Origin: CAZBWE01 sp964495465
GTDB taxonomy: Bacteria; Planctomycetota; Phycisphaerae; Sedimentisphaerales; Anaerobacaceae
Assembly: GCA_964495465.1 (NCBI GenBank)
Contig: CAZBWE010000032.1
Span: 1-24,260, forward strand
Length of the DNA stretch: 24,260 nucleotides
Direction of reading: 5' to 3'
The position numbers and the translations under genes are program-made. Of the stretch, positions 14,204 to 23,937 are shown one piece after another. The number at the start of each line of letters is the position of its first letter. Position 1 is the stretch's first letter. Under the pieces are notes generated by a model, which searched no databases, was not told where the DNA came from, and saw only the letters and a list, made by a program, of their open reading frames with translations.

Positions 14204-15679
14204 TTGAAATTCCAGATTTTCAAAAACGGCGAAGTTGTTAACAAATTCATACTATCCGGCACCTATCTTCTCGGAGCTGACGGAATAGGAATTCGTCGGA
14301 CGAAGATTACGTTCAAAAATTCATTTCTTGAGTGCAAGAAACCAAACCTGGAAACAGCAGGACTGGCTTTACTGTGGGCCATTGACGGCTTTGGAAAAGT
14401 GCTTTTGCCCACAACCTGCCTGCCGGAAAGGTCAAGCCCATATATCCTGAACCTCGAGATAGCACGGGCAAAACTGATGCAAATAATTAACAAGCGGGAG
14501 GACTGGTCATTCTTCAACCAATTAGAAGGCCTGGAAGACATCTCTAAACAGGCCCAGCACCTGTTTATTCAAGCAATCCAAAACATTAAGGAGCCGTCAC
14601 TGGCATCAAAATTGGCGGACGAATCGCTGAAAAAAGCCATTGTTTTTTCTGAAAAGCTAACGGTAAAACAGGCGGAAACGCTTTTTAATGCAAGGAGTAG
14701 AAGTCACGGCTTTGGGCGAGGCTGCCTCGGCTGCAAAATAGACCCTGCGCAAGTTAATAATCCTGAATATATTAAGAAGCTGCTCGAGTTCTTTGGCTCT
14801 GTAACAATACCAATAAACTGGGCACAAATAGAAACTTATAAAGGCCAATACGATTTCTCAGCGATTGATGTCTGTATCGAGGCCCTTGGCAAAAAGAAAT
14901 TGAAATTCAGTGCGGGCCCGTTGCTTTGTTTCTCGAATCAATATCTGCCCCAATGGCTGCGCAGCAGCAAAGTCAGCTTTGAAAAGATTCGGGATACCGC
15001 ATATCAATTTGCCTTCAGGGTAGCTACTCGCTATTCGGGCGTTATTCATACATGGTGTGTAATAAGCGGCCTTAACGCCTTCAATCATTTCGGATTTAAC
15101 TTCGAGCAGGTCCTCGAAATGACCCGTGCCGCCAATATGGCTGTAAAAGCTGCCAGCGACAGAGCCCTGAAAATAATAGAAATCAGCAATCCCTGGGGAG
15201 AATACTATGCAACAACTCCAAACAGCATCCCGCCATTAGTTTATATGGATATGGTCGTTCAAAGCGGGATTAATTTTGATGCGTTCGGATTGCCAATGCG
15301 CTTCGGTAAAAATCAAGCCGGCATGCACATCAGGGATATGATGCAAATATCGGCAATCCTGGATTACTTCACCCCCATAGCAAAGCCGTTGTATATCACG
15401 GACGTGGCAGTCCCGAGTCGAAATGGCGACGGGTTAGACAACCCGGAAACTGCCGGGATATGGCACGAGGAATGGGACCAATCTCGCCAGGCACAATGGA
15501 TAGAACAGCTTTACAAAATAGCTCTCAGCAAGCCGATTGTTGACACAGTAACGTATTCGAACCTGACCGATACTGCCGATAGCGTTATCGCCCATAGCGG
15601 CTTATTGACGAAACAACACGAACCTAAAAAATCGTTTAGGGTCCTGAAGAAACTTCACGATATTATCTTCTCTCGTTAA
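14204..15679 (+). CDS. GH10-like (beta/alpha)8 protein lacking canonical catalytic glutamates
   Basis: 491 residues. About 170 N-terminal residues form an unassigned region (ILNLEIARAKLMQIINKREDW is typical of it). The rest resembles a GH10 xylanase barrel: NWAQIETYKGQYDF (the W-x3-E-x2-G-x-Y/F start of GH10), LPQWLR, WCVISGLNAF, NPWGEYYA and YITDVAVPS. The acid/base Glu of GH10 (WDVVNEA) is G289 here, and the nucleophile Glu (ITELDV) is D400. Ordinary xylanase activity is unlikely; E333 or D400 could support another chemistry, or the barrel only binds glycans. There is no signal peptide, unusual for a xylanase. The start is TTG with GAGG five bases upstream. Confidence 0.75.
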   Translation: MKFQIFKNGEVVNKFILSGTYLLGADGIGIRRTKITFKNSFLECKKPNLETAGLALLWAIDGFGKVLLPTTCLPERSSPYILNLEIARAKLMQIINKREDWSFFNQLEGLEDISKQAQHLFIQAIQNIKEPSLASKLADESLKKAIVFSEKLTVKQAETLFNARSRSHGFGRGCLGCKIDPAQVNNPEYIKKLLEFFGSVTIPINWAQIETYKGQYDFSAIDVCIEALGKKKLKFSAGPLLCFSNQYLPQWLRSSKVSFEKIRDTAYQFAFRVATRYSGVIHTWCVISGLNAFNHFGFNFEQVLEMTRAANMAVKAASDRALKIIEISNPWGEYYATTPNSIPPLVYMDMVVQSGINFDAFGLPMRFGKNQAGMHIRDMMQISAILDYFTPIAKPLYITDVAVPSRNGDGLDNPETAGIWHEEWDQSRQAQWIEQLYKIALSKPIVDTVTYSNLTDTADSVIAHSGLLTKQHEPKKSFRVLKKLHDIIFSR

Positions 15680-15738
15680 ATAAACCTTTATTCGTAAATC
15701 CTGAATCGAAACTACACAATAGTAATACGAGATATGAT

Positions 15739-16086
15739 ATGACGGAAACCAGACAAAAAAGGATTCAATCATTTGCTTTCGTCATTAGTATAATCACAGC
15801 TGTATGCCTTTCCTGGGCTTTCGTTGCGAATCCTGGAGGATTTGAACAAACATACAAAGTCGCATTAGACGAGAAAATAAATCCAAACAATGCTCCGGTA
15901 GTTTCGCTGGTGAGATTACCTGGGATAGGTGTTTCGCGAGCTGAGGCGATAGCGGCTTACCGAAAGCAGTTCGTCACAGAAAATGAAAACGAACCCGCTT
16001 TTCGAAATTGCGAAGACTTGCAGAAAGTCAAAGGCATAGGCCCAAAAACAATCGAAAATATCAGCCAATGGCTAACGTTTGAATAA
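15739..16086 (+). CDS. ComEA-like helix-hairpin-helix protein
   Basis: 115 residues. A membrane anchor (about residues 12-30) is followed by two helix-hairpin-helix motifs: residues 45-75 (INPNNAPVVSLVRLPGIGVSRAEAI style) and 88-112 (DLQKVKGIGPKTIENI). Each contains the GIG hairpin that contacts DNA backbone. The order INPNNA ... LPGIG ... VKGIG is the ComEA pattern. ComEA is a surface DNA-binding protein of natural transformation, but many single-copy homologues are of unknown use. It lies 60 bp after the GH10-like gene and just before sppA. No other competence gene is visible. The fold call is firm, the competence role open. Confidence 0.85.
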   Translation: MTETRQKRIQSFAFVISIITAVCLSWAFVANPGGFEQTYKVALDEKINPNNAPVVSLVRLPGIGVSRAEAIAAYRKQFVTENENEPAFRNCEDLQKVKGIGPKTIENISQWLTFE

Positions 16087-16123
16087 GAACAGGATATTTG
16101 AAAATCCAATCAGGAGAAAATTT

Positions 16124-17902
16124 ATGAAAGGTTTAAAGAAACTTATTGTCTGGCTGCTTTCGATAATTGGAGCGTTAACTTTGGTAGCAGTCATAATCGT
16201 GGTCATCGGCGCCGCGGTTATACCCTTTGCCCACAAATCAATGCCTGGCCGTGTGATTCTGGAGGTTGACCTTGAAAAAGAGATAGTCGAATACGTGCCG
16301 ATGGACCCCCTTGCACAGGCATTTATGCGCAAGCAAACAACCGTTCGTGATGTTGTCGAGGCCTTGGAGCGTGCATCGGAAGATGAACGTGTTACCGGAT
16401 TAGTAGCAAGGGTCGGGGCGGCACCGATGGACCTGCCTGTAATTCAGGAAATACGCGATGCAGTCATAAAATTCGGCAAAAGCGGCAAATTTACGGTCGC
16501 CTATGCTGAAACATTCGGTGAGGTCGGCCCGGGCAACGGCGCCTACTATCTTGCAACAGCCTTCGATGAAATCTATTTGCAGCCGTCCGGCAATATAGGC
16601 CTGACTGGCTTGATGTATCAAAGCACCTTTTTCCGTGGCACACTCGATAAATTACACATCACGCCGCGAATGGACCATCGCAAGGAGTTTAAGAACGCAA
16701 AGAACATACTCACTGAGACAGAATTCACAGAAGCACACGAAGAAGCAGTGAAGAAGGTAATGGACTCCCATTTCAGCCAGATTGTGCAGGGAATTGTCGA
16801 GAGCCGCGGGATAAGCAAAGAACAATTGACAACGCTAATCGACAACGCACCGTTATTGGGTGATGAGGCCATCAAAGCAAAACTGGTTGACGAGCTTCTA
16901 TATCGTGATGAAGTATATGAAAAGGTCAAGGCAAAAGCTGAAGGTGCGAAACTGCTTTACCTCGGAAAATATCTCGAAAGGGCCGGCAGACCACATAAAA
17001 AAGGCCCAACAATTGCGTTGATATATGGCGTTGGTGGGGTGCATCGCGGCCGGAGTGAATACAGCGTTTTCTCCGGGTCACAATCAATGGGCAGCGACAC
17101 CATTACTGCTGCTTTTCGAGATGCAGTGGCGGATAAGAAAGTCAAGGCCATTGTATTTCGCGTCAATTCGCCCGGCGGCTCGTATGTGGCCTCGGATACC
17201 ATCTGGCGTGAAGTCGTAAAAGCAAGGGATGCAAATAAGCCGGTTATTGTCTCAATGGGCAACGTCGCCGGTTCAGGGGGCTACTTCGTTTCTATGCCGG
17301 CAAATAAAATCGTTGCTCAGCCGGCTACTATTACCGGCTCAATTGGTGTAGTTAGCGGCAAGCTGCTGACGCGTGAATTCTGGAAGGAGTACATAGGTAT
17401 CACCTTCGACGAGGTTCAAACCAGCAAAAACGCAAACTTCTCGTCCGGCACTTATGACTTCTCGCCCGAACAGTGGCAAAAGCTACAGGATTTTCTGGAC
17501 CGTGTTTATGACGATTTTACAACGAAGGTTGCCCAGGGACGGCAAATGGAAAAAGAAAAGGTTCTTTCCATCGCGAAGGGACGTATCTGGACCGGCGAGG
17601 ATGCGAAAGAACTCGGCCTCGTCGATGAGTTAGGCGGATTTGATGTTGCCCTGCGGTTAGCAAGAGAACAAGCCGGTATAGAACCTGATGCTGCGATTAC
17701 CCTAAAGGTATTTCCGCGTCCGAAGCCAATGATTGAGCAATTCCTGCAGCGCGGGCCAGACAACAGCGAACCTCGTGCAGAGGTGGCTATAGCTGAGCAA
17801 CTCCTGAAGGAAATACGGCCGCTGTATAAAATGGCAAGGCAAATAGGATTGATTGAAGAAAAAGATATTCTGCGTATGCCGGAGCTTGATACAAGTTGGT
17901 AG
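16124..17902 (+). CDS. sppA: signal peptide peptidase SppA, 67K type
   Basis: 592 residues, the length of the two-domain 67K SppA. An N-terminal membrane anchor lies at about residues 6-32. SppA degrades cleaved signal peptides and other membrane-associated peptides outside the cytoplasmic membrane. The catalytic dyad can be placed: K190 in HRKEFKNAKN (the TYKSA Lys of E. coli) and S384 in NVAGSGGYFVS. Both Clp-fold repeats are present (GNIGLTGLMYQ in the first, TGSIGVVSG in the second). I chose ATG 16124, with AGGAG about seven bases upstream, over a longer frame overlapping the ComEA-like gene. A short hairpin follows before the next gene. Confidence 0.93.
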   Translation: MKGLKKLIVWLLSIIGALTLVAVIIVVIGAAVIPFAHKSMPGRVILEVDLEKEIVEYVPMDPLAQAFMRKQTTVRDVVEALERASEDERVTGLVARVGAAPMDLPVIQEIRDAVIKFGKSGKFTVAYAETFGEVGPGNGAYYLATAFDEIYLQPSGNIGLTGLMYQSTFFRGTLDKLHITPRMDHRKEFKNAKNILTETEFTEAHEEAVKKVMDSHFSQIVQGIVESRGISKEQLTTLIDNAPLLGDEAIKAKLVDELLYRDEVYEKVKAKAEGAKLLYLGKYLERAGRPHKKGPTIALIYGVGGVHRGRSEYSVFSGSQSMGSDTITAAFRDAVADKKVKAIVFRVNSPGGSYVASDTIWREVVKARDANKPVIVSMGNVAGSGGYFVSMPANKIVAQPATITGSIGVVSGKLLTREFWKEYIGITFDEVQTSKNANFSSGTYDFSPEQWQKLQDFLDRVYDDFTTKVAQGRQMEKEKVLSIAKGRIWTGEDAKELGLVDELGGFDVALRLAREQAGIEPDAAITLKVFPRPKPMIEQFLQRGPDNSEPRAEVAIAEQLLKEIRPLYKMARQIGLIEEKDILRMPELDTSW

Positions 17903-17908
17903 TCGCAT

Positions 17909-17928
17909 TACTAACTCATGTGTTAGTA
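17909..17928 (+). other. intercistronic hairpin after sppA
   Basis: TACTAAC and GTTAGTA form a perfect seven-base stem with loop TCATGT. No T-run follows, so partial termination or mRNA processing is more likely than full termination. Confidence 0.4.
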
Positions 17929-17959
17929 TCGCAGGCAAAATAATAAAGGAAAACAAACA

Positions 17960-18448
17960 GTGGGCGAATGGGAAATTGATAAGTCGCTTGGCCAATGTTA
18001 CGGAACAAACAGAACTATCGAGCCCGGTGAAGAATATGTCAGCACGCTTATAGAAACCGAGCAGGGGCTCGAACGGCGGGATTTTTGCATCGACTACTGG
18101 GACAGCGAAAAACCACCAGTATTTTGCTATTGGAAGACAAAACTGCCGCACCCTGACCAGAAAAAGCACATATTCGTTAATGATGAAATGTTGATGACCT
18201 TCTTCGAACGGCTCGAAAAAGAAACTGAACAGGAAAAAATAAATTTTCGTTTTGTCCTGGCCCTGATTTTGATGAGAAAAAGACGCTTGAAATACGACGG
18301 CTCAAAAACAGAAAACGGCAAAGAAATCTGGCAGTTGAGAATAACAGGCGAAAAGGATACTGTCCAAGTCATAAATCCCAATCTTGACGACGAGCAAATC
18401 GAGCAGTTAACCTCACAGATAGGCAAAATTCTGCAAACGGATTTGTAA
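17960..18448 (+). CDS. uncharacterised cytoplasmic protein
   Basis: 162 residues, hydrophilic, with no signal peptide or membrane span. The N-terminal third has paired features, SLGQCYGTNRTIEPGEEYVS and RRDFCIDYW, suggesting a small metal- or disulfide-type hairpin. The middle (FFERLEKETEQEKINFRFVLA) is helical, and the C-terminus ends in LDDEQIEQLTSQIGKIL. I recall similar proteins in planctomycete genomes next to lipoprotein genes, without function. The start is GTG with AAGGA about ten bases upstream. The next gene starts five bases after the stop, so the two are likely co-translated. Confidence 0.7.
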   Translation: MGEWEIDKSLGQCYGTNRTIEPGEEYVSTLIETEQGLERRDFCIDYWDSEKPPVFCYWKTKLPHPDQKKHIFVNDEMLMTFFERLEKETEQEKINFRFVLALILMRKRRLKYDGSKTENGKEIWQLRITGEKDTVQVINPNLDDEQIEQLTSQIGKILQTDL

Positions 18449-18452
18449 AAAA

Positions 18453-19319
18453 GTGAATTATCGATATTGTAACCAACGATTGAATATCTGCCTTGTCGCA
18501 GCAGCATTAATTCTAACCGGCTGCGCGCCTGAGATACAAAAGCCGGTACTTCTCCTTCCCGGGAAGGAATCCGCAGCCGAGGCGATATCTATTTTACGGT
18601 CACGCTCAAAAAATGCTCCGCCTCTCAAAGCCAGCGGCGGAGGTAATATAACTAACTATATCGACGGCAAAAAAAAGAAGCAAAGCGTTCCTTTAAAACT
18701 CTGGGTCAGCCCCCCTGCTGAAATTTACGTCCAAGGCGATATTGCCTTCGACCCGAAGGCCCTTACTGCCGGTTCAAATGAAAAGGATTTCTGGCTGGCC
18801 GTATCATTGAAAGAGGTCAGCAGCTACTGGTGGGGCCAATGGGCCGATGAAACTTTCCCCCAGGAGCTGATACTAAGCCCAAACATCTTACTTGAGGCCC
18901 TCGGAATCGCTCAAATCGATAGTGACCAAAACTGGTCCCTGTCAAATAAAGACGCCTTCGACATACTCGCAAAACAAAACGAACAGGGAGTAGTAGTAAA
19001 AAAGATATATATCCTTAATAGTCGAAACTATCACATTAAGAGAATCGAATATTTCAATAACGACGGCAAACCTGTCATTGTTACGAAACTTGATAAATAT
19101 AAGCAGCTCACCGATGACATTTCTGTCCCAACTGTTATGGAAATCACCAATGTCAACGAGGGCGATGAAAATGACTCTGTCGAGATTAAACTCGGCTCAA
19201 TAAAACCAACAGACCTGACCGATAAACAACGCACGCGATTGTTTACTCGTCCCCAGCCGCGAGGTTTCAAACATATTTACAAAATCATTAACGGCGATAT
19301 AATTGAACAACCGCAGTAA
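18453..19319 (+). CDS. outer-envelope lipoprotein, LolB/DUF4292-like
   Basis: 288 residues. The N-terminus is a lipoprotein signal with lipobox LTGC (residues 21-24). After it, RSRSKNAPPLKASGGGNI and then a series of beta-rich segments (PLKLWVSPPAEIYVQGD, KDFWLAVSLKE) resemble the start of the half-barrel fold of LolA/LolB and DUF4292 proteins, which carry lipoproteins or lipids across the periplasm. Resemblance is by pattern only. The start is GTG 18453, five bases after the preceding stop, without a clear binding site, which fits translational coupling; TTG 18480 is an alternative. A short dyad repeat separates it from the methyltransferase gene. Confidence 0.7.
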   Translation: MNYRYCNQRLNICLVAAALILTGCAPEIQKPVLLLPGKESAAEAISILRSRSKNAPPLKASGGGNITNYIDGKKKKQSVPLKLWVSPPAEIYVQGDIAFDPKALTAGSNEKDFWLAVSLKEVSSYWWGQWADETFPQELILSPNILLEALGIAQIDSDQNWSLSNKDAFDILAKQNEQGVVVKKIYILNSRNYHIKRIEYFNNDGKPVIVTKLDKYKQLTDDISVPTVMEITNVNEGDENDSVEIKLGSIKPTDLTDKQRTRLFTRPQPRGFKHIYKIINGDIIEQPQ

Positions 19320-19346
19320 ATAATGCGTATGCCTTTTGAAACTGTC

Positions 19347-19366
19347 ATTCCTGCGCAAGCAGGAAT
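19347..19366. repeat. dRS3-like 8-bp dyad in the gene spacer
   Basis: ATTCCTGC and GCAGGAAT pair perfectly around GCAA. The layout resembles the dispersed dRS3-type repeats of Neisseria and similar small dyads in many genomes. It lies upstream of the true start of the methyltransferase gene; translated in the extended frame it gives the artefactual peptide VIPAQAGIY, which often contaminates annotations. Confidence 0.65.
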
Positions 19367-19388
19367 CTATTTTTTGGGAGCGCGTTCA

Positions 19389-20295
19389 ATGAGCCGGACT
19401 AATCTAAAAGATAAAATTAAACAGGGCCTGCTGATATTAGATGGTGCTATGGGAACTCAGCTAATCGCAAGCGGTATTGGAGTGGGCAAGTGTAACGATT
19501 ATCTAAATATCGAGTCGCCCGACATCATTTCTAATATTCATCGGGCCTATCTGAGGGCAGGCAGCAATGCGATTCTTACCAACACATTCGGGGCCAACAA
19601 ATTCGCTCTAGCCCGGCACGGCCTTGCCGAAAAAGTTGAAGAGATAAATTCTGCCGGAGCACAAATAGCACGACAGGCAGCGGGTGAACAAAAATATATC
19701 CTCGGAGACATTGGCCCGACCGGTGACTTCCTGAAACCTCTGGGAAATTTAGAGCCGCAGGATTTAAAAGACGCCTTCGTCCGGCAAGCAAAGTCACTTT
19801 TGGCAGGAGGAGCGGATGGTTTTATAATCGAGACAATGACCGCCCTTGATGAAGCCGAGATTGCAATCGAAGCTGTTAAATCGGTCTGCAATAATTTGCC
19901 TGTATTTATCTCTTTTGCCTTTGACGGTGTGGGAAGCGATTTTAGGACTATGATGGGAGTCAATGTCGAATCGGCTGCCTCGAAAGCCCTTTCATTAGGA
20001 GTCGATGCCGCTGGCTTTAACTGCGGCTCAGCGACACTTGATGAATATGTAAAGCTGGCAGAAAAATTTGTCTCAGCCGTAAAAGCTTCGGGGCAGGATG
20101 CTTTAATTTTTGCCGAGCCGAATGCAGGAAAGCCGGAACTGATTGATGGAAAAGCGGTTTACAAGGTATCGCCTGAAGATTTCGCCTCGGCTGCGGAGAA
20201 AATATACTCGCTCGGCGTGAATATCATCGGCGGCTGCTGCGGAACAACTCCGGAACACATTGAAGCTATGGTTAAAAAATTAAAAAGTAATATAC

Positions 20296-20303
<8 letters not shown>
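19389..20303 (+). CDS. homocysteine S-methyltransferase family protein
   Basis: 304 residues, a stand-alone homocysteine-binding (MetH N-terminal/BHMT-type) barrel. LILDGAMGTQL at the start is the family signature, and the three zinc cysteines are visible in FNCGS and GGCCGTTPEH. It would move a methyl group to homocysteine to make methionine, taking it from a donor such as methyl-cobalamin, S-methylmethionine or betaine; the donor is unknown because no folate or B12 domains are attached. ATG 19389 has GGGAG eight bases upstream. The open frame extends to 19323, but that part translates a dispersed dyad repeat and is rejected. The end overlaps the convergent waaA gene by eight bases. Confidence 0.88.
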
Positions 20304-21693
<1,390 letters not shown>

Positions 21694-21811
21694 TGGTCGC
21701 CTCTGCAAAAAGTAATTGCACAATCATATTTGCAAACAGCATCTATGTCAAATAATTGATTGAGCCGAAAAGATTGAAGGAACAAACTGAAAAAACCGCC
21801 ATGAATTCGGA

Positions 21812-23443
21812 TTAATCACTTCCCGACCAATGCTGAGTCAGCACAGCATAATCGGAGAAATCAACCTTGCCGTCAGGCACCGGCTGTGGTGACATATCGC
21901 ACTGCGGATTCCAGTTTGGAGAGGATTGGGTTTCAAGCCAGTGGTTGGCGAACTCGGCCAGGTCCAGGAAATTCACCTCACCGTCACCGCCTTCGGGGGC
22001 AATATCGCCGATGATGCTGATCAACTCAAATTCAACGGTAGGGTCATCCTGTAAAAACATACCGCCGCCGCGTAATACAAAGTTGAAATTAACAAAGAGG
22101 TTCATCCCGATTATTCCATCGACCGTGCCGCCTTCGGGAGAATATACGTCAAGCAAAACGACAGGGACATCGGTGAAGCTAAGCCATTCACCGAGAGCAG
22201 GAATTTCAATTGAGTCAATATAAAAGCCCGGCGCCATTATCGTATCACCGGTAACTCCCTGTATCTCAACCTCGAATTCCGGCTCGTAGATATCCAACGC
22301 CAGACGGGCGGCAATCCTTGAGCCAATAACGGTAATCTGGGCGCCGGTATCAAACATAAAACGATCCTTGTCGATGGCGCTATTGTTCCCTTCGACGAGG
22401 TCAACGCTGTGAACAAAAAAGATGCTTTGAGACAGGTTGCCTATTATCACGGAAGGACTCGCCGGCGGAAATTCAAAAATATCGCCAAGAGAAGGAATAT
22501 ATTGAACAGAATAACCCCCAAGGGGCCGCAACTCCAGCGGCATTATATTGGAATACTCCGGGATACAGGGGTCGTCCTGCTCATATAAACGTATATCGGG
22601 CGAGGTAAATTCGTCGCCATCGCGGACAACGGTAACTTCCTGGTCGTTCCGGAAGGACGCCGTAAAATAAACTGAAAGGGGCGAACCGATGGCGGTGGGC
22701 AAATCCGGTGAGCCGCCCTGCCCAACAGCTATCGCAACGTTCGTCTCGCCGACCATACCGGATGTGTCCAGAAGCTGCCCGCTGGAATCGAGAGCGCCGA
22801 GCCCATCGATAAACAAACCCAACGGCTGGCTTACCCACGCCTCGACCGAGCCGGTTACGCCGGAAATATCGATGATATTTGAGGTGATAAGGTCGGCACT
22901 AAACAGACCCGCCTGGACAGCAGCGGCGTGCCCCATCACGTGAGCGCTGGCGCCGGTATCGAATATACCGATGGCGTAGTCCGTCTCCGGATTCGCAGTC
23001 AGATAATTACCGACGACAGAGGATGTGGGTATGGCATCGAACTCAAGCTCATCAGAACGCTCATCGGTTATGGCAACGACAATCCAGGGGACGAAACCAT
23101 CTACTGGAGGCGAGTCAATAACACTTGCAAAGACCGGAATGTTGCCCTCCTCTGCTGAGAATTTCTGAGCAAGCGGTGCGAGCCGTGAAAGCTCTTCCGG
23201 CCCAAGGGCCCGCTTTCTAAATCTTTGTGGCCGTCGGCCTCTTTTACCAGCCGACATTTTCGGCGCTTTATCTTTAGGATAACGGACGGCCTTGATGCGC
23301 TCGCCGCCGGTCATACGCCAGTCAACCTCTTCGCGCTGCCAGCGGCTATTGCCTGCCAGAACTACGGACGTCCAGCCCAAAAAGGCAATAAGCAGCAGAA
23401 AAAGCCACCCTCGAACCAATCTATATGAATCTGTGCCTTTCAT
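21812..23443 (-). CDS. secreted two-lobed aspartic-protease-like protein with dockerin-like tail
   Basis: 543 residues. ATG 23443 has AAGG five bases upstream; a signal peptide follows (RGWLFLLLIAFLGW to VVLA, cut near residue 31). A basic region (about 50-80) may be a propeptide. Two retropepsin-type sites follow, FDTGASAHVMG (D162) and FDTGAQITVIG (D365). The second lobe also has GGTVDGIIGMNLF, the usual flanking strand, so one chain carries both catalytic aspartates as in pepsins. The tail has two calcium-loop repeats, GDGEVNFLDLAEFANHWL and PDGKVDFSDYAVLTQHW, as in dockerin type I and planctomycete extracellular proteins. It could be a true protease or a surface-bound binding protein. The gene stands alone. 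Confidence 0.8.
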   Translation of the reverse strand: MKGTDSYRLVRGWLFLLLIAFLGWTSVVLAGNSRWQREEVDWRMTGGERIKAVRYPKDKAPKMSAGKRGRRPQRFRKRALGPEELSRLAPLAQKFSAEEGNIPVFASVIDSPPVDGFVPWIVVAITDERSDELEFDAIPTSSVVGNYLTANPETDYAIGIFDTGASAHVMGHAAAVQAGLFSADLITSNIIDISGVTGSVEAWVSQPLGLFIDGLGALDSSGQLLDTSGMVGETNVAIAVGQGGSPDLPTAIGSPLSVYFTASFRNDQEVTVVRDGDEFTSPDIRLYEQDDPCIPEYSNIMPLELRPLGGYSVQYIPSLGDIFEFPPASPSVIIGNLSQSIFFVHSVDLVEGNNSAIDKDRFMFDTGAQITVIGSRIAARLALDIYEPEFEVEIQGVTGDTIMAPGFYIDSIEIPALGEWLSFTDVPVVLLDVYSPEGGTVDGIIGMNLFVNFNFVLRGGGMFLQDDPTVEFELISIIGDIAPEGGDGEVNFLDLAEFANHWLETQSSPNWNPQCDMSPQPVPDGKVDFSDYAVLTQHWSGSD

Positions 23444-23718
23444 TTTACCTTCTACCAGCCCCACATATTATTATAACATATTCGATTAGAATAATTTCAG
23501 GAAAATTTAAATAAAACGGAGATTGTCCGGCCCTCCACAGGTGTTTATATATCCTTGACTTATTCGCTATTTTAGCGTAATAGACAGCATCAACCTCGTC
23601 CCCATTGTAAATCTATGAAACTTATATACGGATTATTGAGATTGTTAAATAGTTAATTGGAAGTCATAGATTAACTTGTATAAATGAAAGCACTATAGAA
23701 TACTATACCGTTACACTA

Positions 23719-23937
23719 TTATTCACTTTTTCCCATTTCAAACATTCTATAAAACATATAGTGATACACATAATAGAACAGTAAATTTATTCCATTCCAG
23801 ACAATAGAAGCACCGAACGCCATTCTTAACTTTCCAGTCGTTGCCCAAAGAAAAAGTGTTTGGACAAAGAGAATCAACAATCTGTACACCAAGCCGCTTT
23901 TAATCAATAGTTCGAGGTTTATTTTTCTCCATAGCAT
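23719..23937 (-). CDS. DUF2061-like small membrane protein
   Basis: 72 residues with two hydrophobic helices (about residues 17-33 and 40-60). The layout (a short basic N-terminus, GLVYRLLILFVQTLFLWATTG, then a second helix ending FYYVYHYMFYRMF) fits the DUF2061 family of short membrane proteins of unknown function. AGGAG lies about ten bases before the ATG. No operon partner is visible: the 275-bp gap to the protease-like gene and the 323-bp gap on the other side hold no other gene I can support. Confidence 0.7.
   Translation of the reverse strand: MLWRKINLELLIKSGLVYRLLILFVQTLFLWATTGKLRMAFGASIVWNGINLLFYYVYHYMFYRMFEMGKSE

Noticed and set aside
17702..18169. Minus-strand open frame of 155 codons
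   Set aside because: It overlaps the end of sppA and the following coupled gene on the other strand, and has no binding site or recognisable domain.
19323..19388. N-terminal extension of the homocysteine methyltransferase
   Set aside because: It translates a dispersed dyad repeat (VIPAQAGIY). The ATG at 19389 has a proper binding site and fits the family start.
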